Below, one piece after another: positions 19,631 through 29,200 of a stretch of 64,000 nucleotides of DNA. The stretch is from Mycobacteriales bacterium. GTDB lineage: Bacteria; Actinomycetota; Actinomycetes; DATLTS01. The notes beneath the pieces were generated by a model. That model had not been told where the DNA came from and searched no databases. It saw nothing but the letters and a program-made list of their open reading frames with translations. The stretch lies in contig DATLTS010000041.1 in assembly GCA_035533475.1 (NCBI GenBank), positions 127,070-191,069 of the forward strand, given 5' to 3'. How positions within the stretch are numbered: the first letter of the stretch is position 1; each line of letters begins with the position of its first letter. The position numbers were made by a program, and so were the translations under genes.

Positions 19631-20551
19631 ATGGCCGGGCGCCGCGTCATCGACGACTCGGCGGTGCTCGTCGACGGCCCGTGGGTTCATCGGGATGTCA
19701 GCGCGAACGGCGTGCGTTTCCATGTTGCCGAGCTCGGCACCGGTCCGCTCGTGTTGCTCCTGCACGGTTTCCCGCAGTTCTGGTGGACGTGGCGGGCCCA
19801 GATCGTCGCGCTGGCCGCAGCTGGGTATCGGGTCGTAGCCCCCGACCTGCGAGGCTACGGCGCGAGCGACAAACCGCCGCGCGGCTACGACCAGGCGGGG
19901 CTGAGCGCCGATGTCGTGGGACTGATCCGGGCGCTCGGGGAGTCCGATGCCGCCATCGTCGGGCACGACTGGGGTGGGGTCCTCGCGGTATCCACCGCGG
20001 TGCTCCGGCCGGCGGTCGTTCGTCGGATCGCGATGCTCGGCATCGCCCACCCGCTGGCCATGCGGTCGGCCATCGTCCGGCGTCCGCAGGGACAGTTCGG
20101 CGCCAGCAGTTACCTGCTCGGCTTCCAGCTTCCGTGGCAGCCGGAACGACGCCTGGTCCGCAACGACGCCAGGTGGGTCGCCGAGCTACTCGCGCTATGG
20201 GGCGGGCCGGGGTATCCGGATCCGGAAGCCGAGCGGCGCTACCGGGACGCGATGCAGATCCTCTACGTTCCCCATCGCAGCCTGGAGTACTACCGCTGGT
20301 TTGTCCGCTCCCAACTCCGGCCCGACGGCCACCGCTTCTCCCGGGCCCTCCGGGAACCGGTTCCCGTGCCGACGCTGCATATCCATGGGGCCCTCGACCG
20401 GTGCGTGCTTGCGTCAACGGCCCGCGCGTCCGGTCGATACGTGGCAGCCGCCTACGAGTGGCTCCTGATCGACGGGGTCGGCCACTTTCCGCACGAAGAG
20501 GCGGCGGATCGCGTGAACGGGGAGCTCGTGCGATGGCTGAAGGACGGCTGA
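19631..20551 (+). CDS. Alpha/beta hydrolase, epoxide hydrolase-like (EphE-like)
   Basis: A 306-residue alpha/beta-fold hydrolase. The oxyanion motif is HGFPQFWW (residues 45-52). The nucleophile Asp113 is in GHDWGG, the acid is Asp256 in GALDRCV, and the catalytic His285 is in GHFPHEE. An Asp nucleophile with HGFP fits epoxide hydrolases or dehalogenases. By position it corresponds to mycobacterial ephE. The substrate cannot be read from the sequence. Cytosolic. Its 3' end overlaps the next gene by 19 bases. Confidence 0.9.
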   Translation: MAGRRVIDDSAVLVDGPWVHRDVSANGVRFHVAELGTGPLVLLLHGFPQFWWTWRAQIVALAAAGYRVVAPDLRGYGASDKPPRGYDQAGLSADVVGLIRALGESDAAIVGHDWGGVLAVSTAVLRPAVVRRIAMLGIAHPLAMRSAIVRRPQGQFGASSYLLGFQLPWQPERRLVRNDARWVAELLALWGGPGYPDPEAERRYRDAMQILYVPHRSLEYYRWFVRSQLRPDGHRFSRALREPVPVPTLHIHGALDRCVLASTARASGRYVAAAYEWLLIDGVGHFPHEEAADRVNGELVRWLKDG

Positions 20552-21006
20552 CGCGGGACCGGGACGCATCGGGGCGTCCCCGTAACGCCCGTCCACGCGA
20601 CGTCACCGGCCGACCGCTGGCCCGGGGCGCGGCCGGTGTGCCCGAGCCGGGAGCCCGGCCTTTCGTCGCGGAGGCCGGCGCCGTCCTAGGGGCCGCAGCC
20701 CGGCTCGTCGACGCCGGACGACCGTTCGCGGCGCACGAACTGTTCGAGCAGATGTGGAAGGCGGCCCCGGTCGATCGGCGCGACCTGTGGCGCGGGCTGG
20801 CCCAGATCGCCGTCGGCCTCACCCATGCCCAACGCGGCAATGTCACCGGAGCGGTCGCCCTTCTCGGGCGGGGAGCCGAACTCGTGGCCGGGTGCCGCGA
20901 TGCACCTACCGAGCTTCGGATCGAGGTCCTACTCGGCGATGTCCGAGACCTCGTCGCCGAGCTGGTCGCGACGGGGTCCTGGGGGGTCCGAGTGCGTTTC
21001 CTCTAG
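20533..21006 (+). CDS. DUF309 domain protein
   Basis: A 157-residue protein whose C-terminal two thirds match DUF309: FAAHELFEQMWKAAP, then DLWRGLAQIAVGLTHAQRGN, the His/Glu-containing helical signature of the family. The N-terminal 45 residues are Arg/Pro-rich and probably disordered. The function is unknown in all organisms. The ATG at 20533 lies inside the end of the hydrolase gene. Its stop overlaps the stop of the convergent GH16 gene at 21003-21006. Confidence 0.85.
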   Translation: MAEGRLTRDRDASGRPRNARPRDVTGRPLARGAAGVPEPGARPFVAEAGAVLGAAARLVDAGRPFAAHELFEQMWKAAPVDRRDLWRGLAQIAVGLTHAQRGNVTGAVALLGRGAELVAGCRDAPTELRIEVLLGDVRDLVAELVATGSWGVRVRFL

Positions 21007-21875
21007 CCGGCGTAGATCCGCACGTAGTCGACGATCAGGCTCTTGGGGAAGGCGGTCCGGCCTGGCGGCCCACCCCAGGACCCAACCGCCAGGTCGAGGA
21101 CGAAGTACACCGGGGAGTTGAATACCCACCCGCCACCGGGGGGCAGGCTGGCGGGGGTGACCGACAGGTAAGGGACGCCATCCAGCGAGAACGTCAAGAG
21201 CCCGGGCGACACGTCCACCGCGTAGACGTGGAATCCAGCCGATAACGGCCGCGGCAACCAGTCCTGCCCGACGATCTGGTAGTGACCCGAGACCCCGTGG
21301 TACCGGGTCTGTCCGGGACCGAAGATGGGGCCGTGCGCGGTGGCCGTGGACAGGTTGGGGGCCTCTCCGGTGCCCTCCATCAGGTCGTACTCCCCGGTGA
21401 TCGGCCAGGTCGGAGCCAGCGATGTGCCGCCCATCGCGAAGAATGCCGGCCACAGCCCCATCCCGGGTGGAAACTTGGCCCTGATCTCGGCACGGCCGTA
21501 GACGAAATCACCTGTCCGGGTGATCAGCCGTGCCGAGGTGTACTGCCGTCGCACCCCGTCGGGACCGGTGTAGTCCTGCCGGCGGGCGACGATCAGCAGG
21601 TGTCCGGCGCCGTCGAGGTGGGCGTTGGAGATCAGGTCGGTGTTCGACTCCAGCTCGTGAGTCCCGAAACCCCCGCCACCCAGGACGTGAGCCCAGTTCG
21701 CCAGGTTGGGCGAGCTGCCGGCCAGCCCGTTGAACTCGTCGTCGAAGATCAGGTGCGGGCCCGGGGCCACGGCCGACCGCAGGCCCCCATCCGCGTGGCT
21801 CGCCGGCGCGGCAGCGAGCAGGACGCCCGTGAGACCGAGCAGCGCGGCGCGCAATGCCGCTCGCCGTAGCCGCAC
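21003..21875 (-). CDS. Secreted glycoside hydrolase family 16 protein
   Basis: A 290-residue exported beta-glucanase-like enzyme. A signal peptide is seen at residues 1-28 (RRAALRAALLGLTGVLLAAAPASHA). The jelly-roll domain contains the GH16 catalytic motif as E162-Y-D164-L-M-E167; the canonical second residue is I, L or V, so Tyr is unusual. Upstream aromatic and Arg/Glu segments (GRAEIRAKFPPGMGLWPAFF) are typical. It probably hydrolyses or transglycosylates a beta-1,3- or mixed-linkage glucan outside the cell. The GTG at 21875 follows GGGAGG. Mycobacteria and streptomycetes usually have the membrane protease MarP around here, so this looks like lineage-specific content. Confidence 0.9.
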   Translation of the reverse strand: MRLRRAALRAALLGLTGVLLAAAPASHADGGLRSAVAPGPHLIFDDEFNGLAGSSPNLANWAHVLGGGGFGTHELESNTDLISNAHLDGAGHLLIVARRQDYTGPDGVRRQYTSARLITRTGDFVYGRAEIRAKFPPGMGLWPAFFAMGGTSLAPTWPITGEYDLMEGTGEAPNLSTATAHGPIFGPGQTRYHGVSGHYQIVGQDWLPRPLSAGFHVYAVDVSPGLLTFSLDGVPYLSVTPASLPPGGGWVFNSPVYFVLDLAVGSWGGPPGRTAFPKSLIVDYVRIYAG

Positions 21876-21975
21876 ATTGTCCTCCCTAACCGGGGCAAAT
21901 CAGCCTACGGGCGACGGCGGCTGTGGTCCACAAGTTCGGCACGGGGGGGTCGCTCTCCTGCCCACCGGACGGCAC

Positions 21976-22401
21976 TCACGCGGCGTGCGAACGCTGCTCC
22001 GCAACAGTCGCGAGATTGTCCAGGAAGGCCGAGGCGAGGGATCGCAGCCGGTCCGGCTCGGGTCCTGGATAGGCCAGTCGAAGCGCCGCACGGGTCGTCG
22101 GACGTGAACCGTCGGCAGCTGCGACGAAGTCGAGGACGAGGGCCCCGGACGTGGCGGGCACCTCACCGTCGAAACGGAATGCAACGACGAATGCGGTGGG
22201 CGTCCGCACCGGTGCCGCTGTCGAAACATCGACGCGGACTCGCCCGCGGCCCGGCACATCGGCTAGGACCCTGGTGGGTTCCCCGGCCTCCTGGACGTTC
22301 TGGACCCCGGGCCAGAGCGCGACCCCGGTCGGCCCCGACAGCAGCAGCGCGACGCTGCTCGGGTCGGCGGCGATCGGTCGTTCGACGCACACTGTGCTCA
22401 T
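21976..22401 (-). CDS. SRPBCC-like (START/Bet v1 fold) hypothetical protein
   Basis: About 141 residues starting MSTVCVERPIAADPSSVALLLSG. The pattern of a beta-strand with ERPIAADP, a central RVRVDVSTAAP, a strand-rich middle and a C-terminal long helix (LRSLASAFLDNLATVAEQ) resembles polyketide-cyclase/START-like proteins that bind hydrophobic ligands. The open frame reaches 22482, but ATG 22401 matches the family start. No ligand can be inferred. It lies about 100 bases from the start of the GH16 gene. Confidence 0.65.
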   Translation of the reverse strand: MSTVCVERPIAADPSSVALLLSGPTGVALWPGVQNVQEAGEPTRVLADVPGRGRVRVDVSTAAPVRTPTAFVVAFRFDGEVPATSGALVLDFVAAADGSRPTTRAALRLAYPGPEPDRLRSLASAFLDNLATVAEQRSHAA

Positions 22402-22498
22402 GATGATCGCCCGGTCCTTTCCCTCGACGGTCTTATCCCCGCTTGCAACAGTAAGCACGGGTTCGGTGCCCAGTACAGCCACCGGCTTGTGAGATGAG

Positions 22499-23191
22499 TC
22501 ACCGCGGCTCGGGCCAGCCCTCCCGTGGGCCGCGATCGCGGGCCGCTAGCCGGGCCGTCTCGGCCGGCAATTGCCGAACCCGCGAGCGATCCCACGGGCG
22601 GGCCCAGCCACCGAGCTCGAGCAGGGTGTCGACCAACCGGGCGGTGAAGCCCCAGACCAGGAAGCCGTCCACCTCGAATCCGGGCCCCATGTAGCCGCTC
22701 GGGTGCACCACCTGGGTCCGTCGGGCTGGGTCAGCCAGATCACGCACCGCGACCCGCGCCACCCGTGCGACCTCCGCCGGATCGACGGCCCGGACGGCCG
22801 TCGGCCGGCGCCACCACGCGAGCACCGGTCGGACGACGAAACCGCTCGGCGGCAACCACAGGGGAGTCAGGGTGGCGAGCACCTCGACTCCGGCCGGATC
22901 GAGTCCGGTCTCCTCCTGAGCCTCGCGCAGCGCCGCCGCCGCCGGATCGGGATCAGTTTCTTCTACGACACCTCCGGGGAAGGCCGGTTGACCGGCGTGG
23001 CTGCGCAGCGTGGCGCTCCGCTCGATGAAGAGCAGGTCGGGCCCGGCGGAGGATTCGCCGAACAGGATTAGTACGGCCGAGCGCCGGCCGGCATCCACGG
23101 CGGGCGGCGCATAGCGATCGAAGCCGGTCCTTGGCGGGTCCGCGACCGCGGCCAGCAGGGGCCGCAGCCACTCGGGCGGGGATGCGCTCAA
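22499..23191 (-). CDS. CoA pyrophosphatase-like Nudix hydrolase
   Basis: About 230 residues. It contains the UPF0035 motif LFIERSATLRSHAGQPAFPGG immediately before the Nudix box (GGVVEE ... AALREAQEETGLD), the signature of Nudix enzymes that hydrolyse CoA to phosphopantetheine and ADP. By position it equals Rv3672c. No ATG or GTG fits in frame. TTG 23191 overlaps the TGA of the upstream TlpA-like gene (TTGA), so coupled re-initiation is likely. A longer frame to 23656 only reads the TlpA gene out of frame. Confidence 0.85.
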   Translation of the reverse strand: MSASPPEWLRPLLAAVADPPRTGFDRYAPPAVDAGRRSAVLILFGESSAGPDLLFIERSATLRSHAGQPAFPGGVVEETDPDPAAAALREAQEETGLDPAGVEVLATLTPLWLPPSGFVVRPVLAWWRRPTAVRAVDPAEVARVARVAVRDLADPARRTQVVHPSGYMGPGFEVDGFLVWGFTARLVDTLLELGGWARPWDRSRVRQLPAETARLAARDRGPREGWPEPR

Positions 23192-23781
23192 CGCTTGGCC
23201 AGGGGGAGGCTGATCCCCAGGTACCGGTGGATGTCCGCCGCGAACTGCTGTCGGCTCCCGTACGGGCCGACATGAATGTCGACAAGGCGACCGGCAGCCG
23301 TGACGAAGGCGGTGTCGGGGAGTCCGATCAGACCCAGGCGATGCAGGCTCTCGCCACCCGGATCGACCACGGACGGATAGGTCATCCCGGCAGCGGCGGC
23401 AAAGCTGAGCGCGGCCCCGCCGCCGTCCATGACGTCCACACCGAGGACCCTCAGCCGAGAGCCGGCGTCTCGATACACCGACTCGAGCACTGGGACCTCG
23501 GCCTGGCATGGGCCGCACCAGGAAGCCCACAGGTTCAGCACCGTGGGAGTTCCGCGCAACCCAGCCAGATCGACCCCCGGGCCGACGCCGAGGCAGCGCA
23601 GGGAGAGGGCGGGAAGGCCACCCGCGATCGAACCCGAGCTGGTAGCCGGCGGGCACCGAGCCAGGTCAGCCGCCGCGACGGCGGGGCCGGTGGTCGGGCC
23701 CGGGGCTGCGGCCGTGCCGCAGGCGGCCACGGCGAGCATGGCGGCGCCCGAGAGCCCTCGGGCGGCCAACCGGCCGGTCAC
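23188..23781 (-). CDS. TlpA/ResA-like thioredoxin-fold lipoprotein
   Basis: A 197-residue extracytoplasmic thiol-disulphide protein. The signal sequence ends in a lipobox (AVAAC, Cys about residue 21). The thioredoxin fold carries WCGPC in [14 protein letters not shown] and a cis-Pro in GLPDTAFV. It may reduce cytochrome c apoproteins or other exported thiols. It overlaps nth by 4 bases upstream and the Nudix gene downstream, giving a compact nth-tlpA-nudix operon, as in mycobacteria (Rv3674c-Rv3672c by position). Confidence 0.9.
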   Translation of the reverse strand: MTGRLAARGLSGAAMLAVAACGTAAAPGPTTGPAVAAADLARCPPATSSGSIAGGLPALSLRCLGVGPGVDLAGLRGTPTVLNLWASWCGPCQAEVPVLESVYRDAGSRLRVLGVDVMDGGGAALSFAAAAGMTYPSVVDPGGESLHRLGLIGLPDTAFVTAAGRLVDIHVGPYGSRQQFAADIHRYLGISLPLAKR

Positions 23782-24611
23782 GGAACGCTACGGTTGCGGA
23801 TCAACCGCTCGGCGACCGCCGGCTCGACGGGACCGAGCCCGAAGGACGGACACCAGCGGGCTAGTCCGCAAGCCCCGCAGGCCGGCCGCCGCGAATGGCA
23901 CACCCGGCGGCCATGCCAGATCAGCCGGTGCGACAGGAGCACCCAGTCCGCCGGCCGGAACAGGGCTCCCACGTCGTGTTCGACTTTGACCGGGTCGTCC
24001 GCTGCGCTCCAGCCGAAGCGCCGGGAGAGCCGACCGAAATGGGTGTCGACGGTGATACCGGGGATACCGAACGCGTTCCCGAGCACGACGTTGGCGGTCT
24101 TGCGACCCACGCCCGGCAACGTTACGAGGTCTGCCAAGCTGCCCGGCACTTCACCGCCGTAGCGCTCGCAGAGAGCCTGGGCCATGCCGAGAATGTTGGT
24201 CGCTTTTGCCCGGAAGAACCCGGTCGATCGGATGATCGCTTCGAGATCGCCCCGGTCGGCAGCGGCGAGCTCGGCCGCGCTGCGGTACTCGCCGAACAGG
24301 CGGGGCGTCACCTCGTTGACCCGTTTGTCGGTGCACTGGGCGGACAGGATCGTCGCGACGAGCAACTGCAGCGGGGTGGAGAAATCCAGCTCGCAGTGCG
24401 CGTCCGGGTAAAGCTGCGCCAGCGCCCGGTTCATCCGCCGGGCCCGGCGCACCAACTGCGTTCGGTTCGAGGCGTCGGCCAGCGCGCCCGGCGAGCGGCC
24501 GACCGCCGCGGCACGAGCCATCACGCAGGCGAGCCTACGGCGCTCACCCGACCGGGTGACACCCGCGCCGCGAGCCTCAAGCTCCCGGGCCAGCCGGCCG
24601 ATGCGCCGCAT
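23778..24611 (-). CDS. nth: Endonuclease III (DNA glycosylase/AP lyase)
   Basis: Base-excision repair enzyme for oxidised pyrimidines. The helix-hairpin-helix [12 protein letters not shown] contains the catalytic Lys, and the catalytic Asp follows in [11 protein letters not shown]. The C-terminal 4Fe-4S loop has the exact C-x6-C-x2-C-x5-C spacing. The first 30-40 residues are extra compared with the E. coli enzyme; an alternative start is the ATG at 24521 (M-A-R-A-A-A-V). If that is used, the gap to the divergent RsiG-like gene grows to about 130 bases and contains a palindrome. Confidence 0.94.
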   Translation of the reverse strand: MRRIGRLARELEARGAGVTRSGERRRLACVMARAAAVGRSPGALADASNRTQLVRRARRMNRALAQLYPDAHCELDFSTPLQLLVATILSAQCTDKRVNEVTPRLFGEYRSAAELAAADRGDLEAIIRSTGFFRAKATNILGMAQALCERYGGEVPGSLADLVTLPGVGRKTANVVLGNAFGIPGITVDTHFGRLSRRFGWSAADDPVKVEHDVGALFRPADWVLLSHRLIWHGRRVCHSRRPACGACGLARWCPSFGLGPVEPAVAERLIRNRSVP

Positions 24612-24613
24612 GT

Positions 24614-24630
24614 GATTACGGAGAGTAATC
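24614..24630. promoter_or_regulatory. Perfect inverted repeat between nth and the rsiG-like gene
   Basis: GATTAC-GGAGA-GTAATC is a perfect 6-base inverted repeat with a 5-base spacer in the divergent gap. Its AT content stands out against the GC-rich surroundings. It has the size and symmetry of a dimeric repressor site. The regulator is unknown. Confidence 0.45.
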
Positions 24631-24653
24631 GCCCCTGCGTGAGAGGCCTCCCC

Positions 24654-25187
24654 GTGGAGAAAACGTCAACCGCCTCGTCCCGGTTACGACCGGTGCCCCA
24701 GCGTCAACCGGAATTCGCCCATTTGAGCCTCCCCGGACTGCGCCGCTACCGCGAGACACTCACCGCCGAGGAGGCACGGGTCTCCTACTGGCGGCGGATC
24801 ATCCAGGCCCGGCTGGACCTCGTCCGGGCGTCGATGACCGGCGTACCCCCCGCGGTCGACAACCTGCGCGGGCTCTTTGCCGGACACCGGCTGACCAGCG
24901 AGCGCCGGGTGCTCATTCAGGTGGTGGCGATCGATGACATGCCACCGCTCCCGGACCTCGCCGACCTGTGGGCGCGCGACCACCGGCCTGGCGACCTCAC
25001 CTACAACCAGACTCTGGTGCACGACCTGTCGAAGGCCGAGAGCCAACTGTCGGCCTACCGGACGGCGCTGCATCGTCGCCTGGACGGTGCCACCGGTGAG
25101 CTGATCGCCCGGTACCGGGCGGAGCCGGGGCTCTGCCTCTCCGCACTGCCGGTGGCTCCGAACCAGCGCCGAACCGCCGACGGGTAG
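24654..25187 (+). CDS. rsiG: RsiG-like anti-sigma factor with c-di-GMP signature
   Basis: A 177-residue, largely helical protein. In Streptomyces, RsiG binds c-di-GMP through E(x3)S(x2)R(x3)Q(x3)D motifs on two coiled-coil helices and then sequesters the sporulation sigma factor WhiG. Here Glu40, Ser44, Arg47, Gln51 and Asp55 match this motif exactly. A second copy at Glu129, Ser133, Arg136, His140 and Asp144 matches with His in place of Gln. The two helices flank a central region of about 70 residues. GTG 24654 has AGAGG upstream; another in-frame GTG is at 24639. No sigma factor gene lies nearby. The c-di-GMP-binding prediction is strong; the partner is inferred. Confidence 0.8.
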   Translation: MEKTSTASSRLRPVPQRQPEFAHLSLPGLRRYRETLTAEEARVSYWRRIIQARLDLVRASMTGVPPAVDNLRGLFAGHRLTSERRVLIQVVAIDDMPPLPDLADLWARDHRPGDLTYNQTLVHDLSKAESQLSAYRTALHRRLDGATGELIARYRAEPGLCLSALPVAPNQRRTADG

Positions 25188-25219
25188 CCCGGCTTCGACT
25201 CGCCGCCGGATAATCGGGG

Positions 25220-25513
25220 GTGGCGAGTGTGCGGCCACGCCGGATCGGGCACGATAGGCGCAACATGCTTCTCGTGGTGGCCCTGTGCTCCCCGCTCCTG
25301 CTGCTAGCCCTGATGCTGGCGATGGACCGGGTTGAGCGACCCTTGCGCGACGAGGCGCTCGGCGAACAGGTTGTCGCGGTGCTCGAGACGGCGCACCCGG
25401 ATGAGGTGGAGATCATCGTGTCCACCGACGCGGCGCTCGCAATCAATCGGCACTGGCGCCGCTTCCGTCGGCGTGGGCGGCCGCTGGTGCGCCGGGCCGG
25501 GCGCCCGGCCTAA
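25220..25513 (+). CDS. Small membrane protein, Rv3675-like position
   Basis: About 97 residues with one strong hydrophobic segment (MLLVVALCSPLLLLALMLAM, roughly residues 16-35). A short cytoplasmic or external domain (LVVAVLETAHPDEVEIIVST-like) and an Arg-rich tail follow. Small one-helix proteins occupy the same place before crp in mycobacteria (Rv3675). The ATG at 25265 is an alternative start. Function unknown. Confidence 0.7.
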   Translation: MASVRPRRIGHDRRNMLLVVALCSPLLLLALMLAMDRVERPLRDEALGEQVVAVLETAHPDEVEIIVSTDAALAINRHWRRFRRRGRPLVRRAGRPA

Positions 25514-25550
25514 GCTGCCACACCGCGACGCCGTTCGAGGGGAGGATCCC

Positions 25551-26225
25551 GTGGACTCCCTGCTGGCGAGCGTGCCACTTTTCGCCGCGCTCGACGAGCC
25601 GGCGGCTACCGCCCTGGCAGCCCGTCTGCGGCCCGGCAACCTGGAGCGGGGCGAGATCGTCTTCCGCGAGGGCGAGCTTGGCGACCGGCTGTACATCGTC
25701 CTCGACGGCAAGGTGAAGATCTCCCGATCCGCCGGGGACGGCCGAGAGAACATGCTCGCTGTGCTCGGCCCCGGGGACCTGCTCGGCGAGCTCTCGCTGT
25801 TCGACCCCGGCGAGCGAACGGCCACCGCGACGACGCTCACGGAGGTCGCGCTCGTCTCGCTCGACCATGCGGATTTGCGACCGTGGTTACTCGAACACCC
25901 GCAGGTCGCCGAATTCCTACTGGCCGCCCTCGCCCGTCGGCTGCGCCGCACGAACGAGGCGATGGCCGACCTCGTGTTCACCGACGTGCCGGGACGGGTC
26001 GCCAAAGCACTGCTCGATCTCGCCGACCGATTCGGCGAGGTCGAGGGAGATGCTGTGCGGGTGACGCACGACCTGACCCAGGAGGAGTTGGCGCAACTGG
26101 TCGGCGCCAGCCGGGAGACGGTGAACAAGGCGCTGTCCGACTTCGCGGGCCGCGGCTGGCTGCGCCTCGACGGCCGCGCCGTCCTTCTCCTCGATGTGGA
26201 CCGGCTGACCCGGCGCGCGCACTAG
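25551..26225 (+). CDS. crp: Crp/Fnr-family cAMP-responsive transcription regulator
   Basis: A 224-residue dimeric activator. The N-terminal cyclic-nucleotide-binding domain has the phosphate-binding cassette GELSLFDPGERTATATT, with Glu and Arg in the cAMP-contact places. It is followed by a long dimer helix and a winged helix-turn-helix whose recognition helix reads GASRETVNKALSDFAGRGW. The closest known proteins are mycobacterial CRP (Rv3676) and corynebacterial GlxR. The GTG has GGGGAGGATCCC directly upstream. It is convergent with a cyclase-domain gene, the stops overlapping by 3 bases. Confidence 0.95.
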   Translation: MDSLLASVPLFAALDEPAATALAARLRPGNLERGEIVFREGELGDRLYIVLDGKVKISRSAGDGRENMLAVLGPGDLLGELSLFDPGERTATATTLTEVALVSLDHADLRPWLLEHPQVAEFLLAALARRLRRTNEAMADLVFTDVPGRVAKALLDLADRFGEVEGDAVRVTHDLTQEELAQLVGASRETVNKALSDFAGRGWLRLDGRAVLLLDVDRLTRRAH

Positions 26226-29200
26226 ACGCCGTTGCCGGCGAGCAGTCCGGCGAGCAGGCGTCGCGTCGTGGGGCGCTCGCTCACCTGCTCGGTCGACCTC
26301 GCCAGAGCCTCAGCCTGCCGAGCGGCCAATCGGGCCGCGGGGGGATCTCCAGCGGCCGCGAGACATTGGGCGAGGACTCGGAGCGCCACGACCCGCGAGC
26401 GAACGTCCTCGGCCGGCACCGCTAATGCTCGATGGATCACCGCCAAGGCTGGGTGAACGTCTCCGGCCTCGAGGAGCGCCCCCGCATAGTGCGCGAGGGC
26501 CTGCCGGCGGGGGAACAGCAGGGAGGGTTCGTCGGTGACATCGGCCACGTCAGCGAGCAGTCGCAAGGCCTCGGCGAGATCACCCTCGGCCCGAATCGCC
26601 TGGGCGAGCAAGACCTGTGTACCGACCAGCGCTGCCGGCTCCAGCTCGAGACCGTCGAGCATGGCGACCGCGCGCTCGGCTGCCAGTCGGGCGGCCTTCG
26701 GGTCTCCCCGGTCGAGCTGGCAGTAGCCGATCCCGCAGAGTGCCAGCGAACCCGTCACTGGATGCGAACCCAACTCGGACGCCCCGACCGCCTGTTCGAA
26801 CAGGTCGATCGCCAGGTCGGGACGGGCCGCGCCGCGCTCGGCAAAAGCCCGGGCGGCCAACGACATCGACCGGCCCCACGTATCGGCGAGATCCGCGAAT
26901 TCGGTGTGCGCGCGAGCGGCCTCGTCTCGGGCGATGTCAAGATCACCGAGTTCTGCCGCAGCGAACGCGTCAATGGTGAGGCAGGCTGCCACCCCCCACC
27001 GCTCACCCATTGCCTCGCCGAGCGGGAGCAACCCGCGGGCGAGTTCCCGCGCTTCATGCAACCTGCCCTGCAAGAGCCGCACGAAGGCCTCGGTGCCGGC
27101 GCACCAGGACAGTCCACCAGAGTCGTCCAGCGACCCGAAGACGTCCGCGGCCCGGGCCAGCATGGACTCGGCGAGCTGATAGTCACCGCGGGTTGTGGCG
27201 CTCCAGGCGAGGTGCTGCAGGGCCCATCCAGTTCCCCGAACATCGCCGATCCGTTCGGCCAGGTCCAGCGCCTGCCCGAAGCGGGCTTCGGCGCCGGGGA
27301 GCCGACCGGCCCGGTAGTCAACCAACCCCAACTCACGCAGGGCCTCGGCGGTGACCCGATTCACGCCGCTGTCGCTTGCGGTCGCGAGCGCCGAAACGAA
27401 GGCGGCGGTCGCCGCATCGTCGTGGCCGCGCTGCGCCCGCAACCGGCCGAGAACGACGAGCGCGGCCGCCCGGATCGGAAGGTTGTCGGACTCGAGCGGT
27501 CCAGCGAGGTCGGCTTCGGCATCGGAGATCCGATGCAGCGCAGCCCGGGCCGCCGCCCTTCCGACCTGAAGATCGAGCAGATCGCCCTCCGCGCCGGCGC
27601 CTTCCGCGAACCCGAGAGCCTTCGTGTAGAGCCGCTCGGCCCGGACGTTGTCCTCCCGGCTCAGTGCCGCAGACGCGAGGCGGCCCAACGCTCGAACGCC
27701 AGACGGCCTGGCCCGCCAGGCGGGATCACCCGGGCCGAGCCCCATTTCGGTCGCCAGCTCGATGGCCCGCTCGGCGTGCGCCGCCACGAACGTGTCGACC
27801 TCGGCTGCCGGGGCGGCGAGATTGGCGACCGCCCACACCGCGGCGATCGCATGGCGACGGGCCCGCTCGGCTTTCGGGATTCCGGCGTAGGCCACATCCC
27901 GGGTAAGGGCGTGGGAGAAGACGTACGTGCGACCGGACTCCTCATCCTCCGCCGGCGCCAGGATCCCGCGCTCGACCAACTCGGCAACGCTTCGGACCAC
28001 GAGGGCTGCTGCCTCCGGGTCGACAGCGAGCAGGGCCGTGAGCGCGAAGCGCGGGCCGACTACGGCAGCATCGCGGAGGACCGTCTTGGTGGCTGTATCC
28101 AGGGCATCGATCCGGGCGGCGAGAACGGCCTGAACGCCGGCCGGGAGGACGTCCGGCGGCAGCTCGCCCACTAGGGTCCAACTCGCGCCCGTGCGACGCA
28201 GCAGGCCGCGGTCGACGAGCAGGTTCAACAACTCGGCGAGGAAGAACGGGTTTCCTTGCGCCCGTCGAAGCAGCGCCTGTTGCGCGCCTGGCTCGAGCTC
28301 GGCCCCGCCGAGATAGGCCCGGAGCAGCCGACCGGCCGCCATCGAGTCGAGCGGCAGCAGCGGGATGAGCTCAGGATTAGGAAGGGTCCGCCACCAGTCC
28401 CCCTCGGGACCGGCCGGGAGTTCGCTGCGCCCCACGCAGATCACGATGACCGGGCCGCTCAACTTTCCAGCCACCCACCCGAGATCACGGAGCAAGCCGG
28501 CGTCAGCCCATTGCAGGTCGTCGGCAACCAGGAGCAGGGGGCCCTCGGCGGCGAGCCCGGCCAGCAGACGCAGAACCGAGAGCCGGATCGGATCGCCGGC
28601 CACACCCGACCCGCCCGGGGCCGCGGACTCGCGCGGAATCGAGGGCTCGCCCTCCACTCCGATCAAGGGCAGCAGGCGGTCGATGAGCGCAGCCACGGGA
28701 AGGCCGAGGGGCCCGGCGTCGGCCAGCCGGGTCACCGTTCGCCGGAGCCGGGCAACCGCCTCCGCCGGCGAGTCCATGTCGGTGATACCGCAGGCGACGC
28801 GCAACCAGTCGACGAACACCGACAGTTCCCGACCTTCGCCGTAGGGTCGCGCTCGACCCTGGAGCACCCGCAAGTCGGGCAGCTCGCCGGCGAAGCGGGT
28901 CACCTCCGAGACCAGACGGGTCTTTCCCACGCCAGCCTCACCGGTGACGACGAGGGCGACCGGCTGGCCACGGTCGATCACGTCCATCACCCGGCCGACG
29001 ATGACACCGCGTTCGGCGTCGCGGCCGACGAAGGGGGCCTCGGCACCAAGACCGAGCCGGGTCTGTCCGGGCGGGCGGATAGCAACGAGTTCGAATGCCT
29101 CGAACGGCTCCCGCTTCCCCTTGAGCCGAACGGCCGGCAATGCTCGCCAAGAGGCGACGTGCAGGCTAGCCAGGGCGGTCTCACGTCCGGCCCACGTCCG

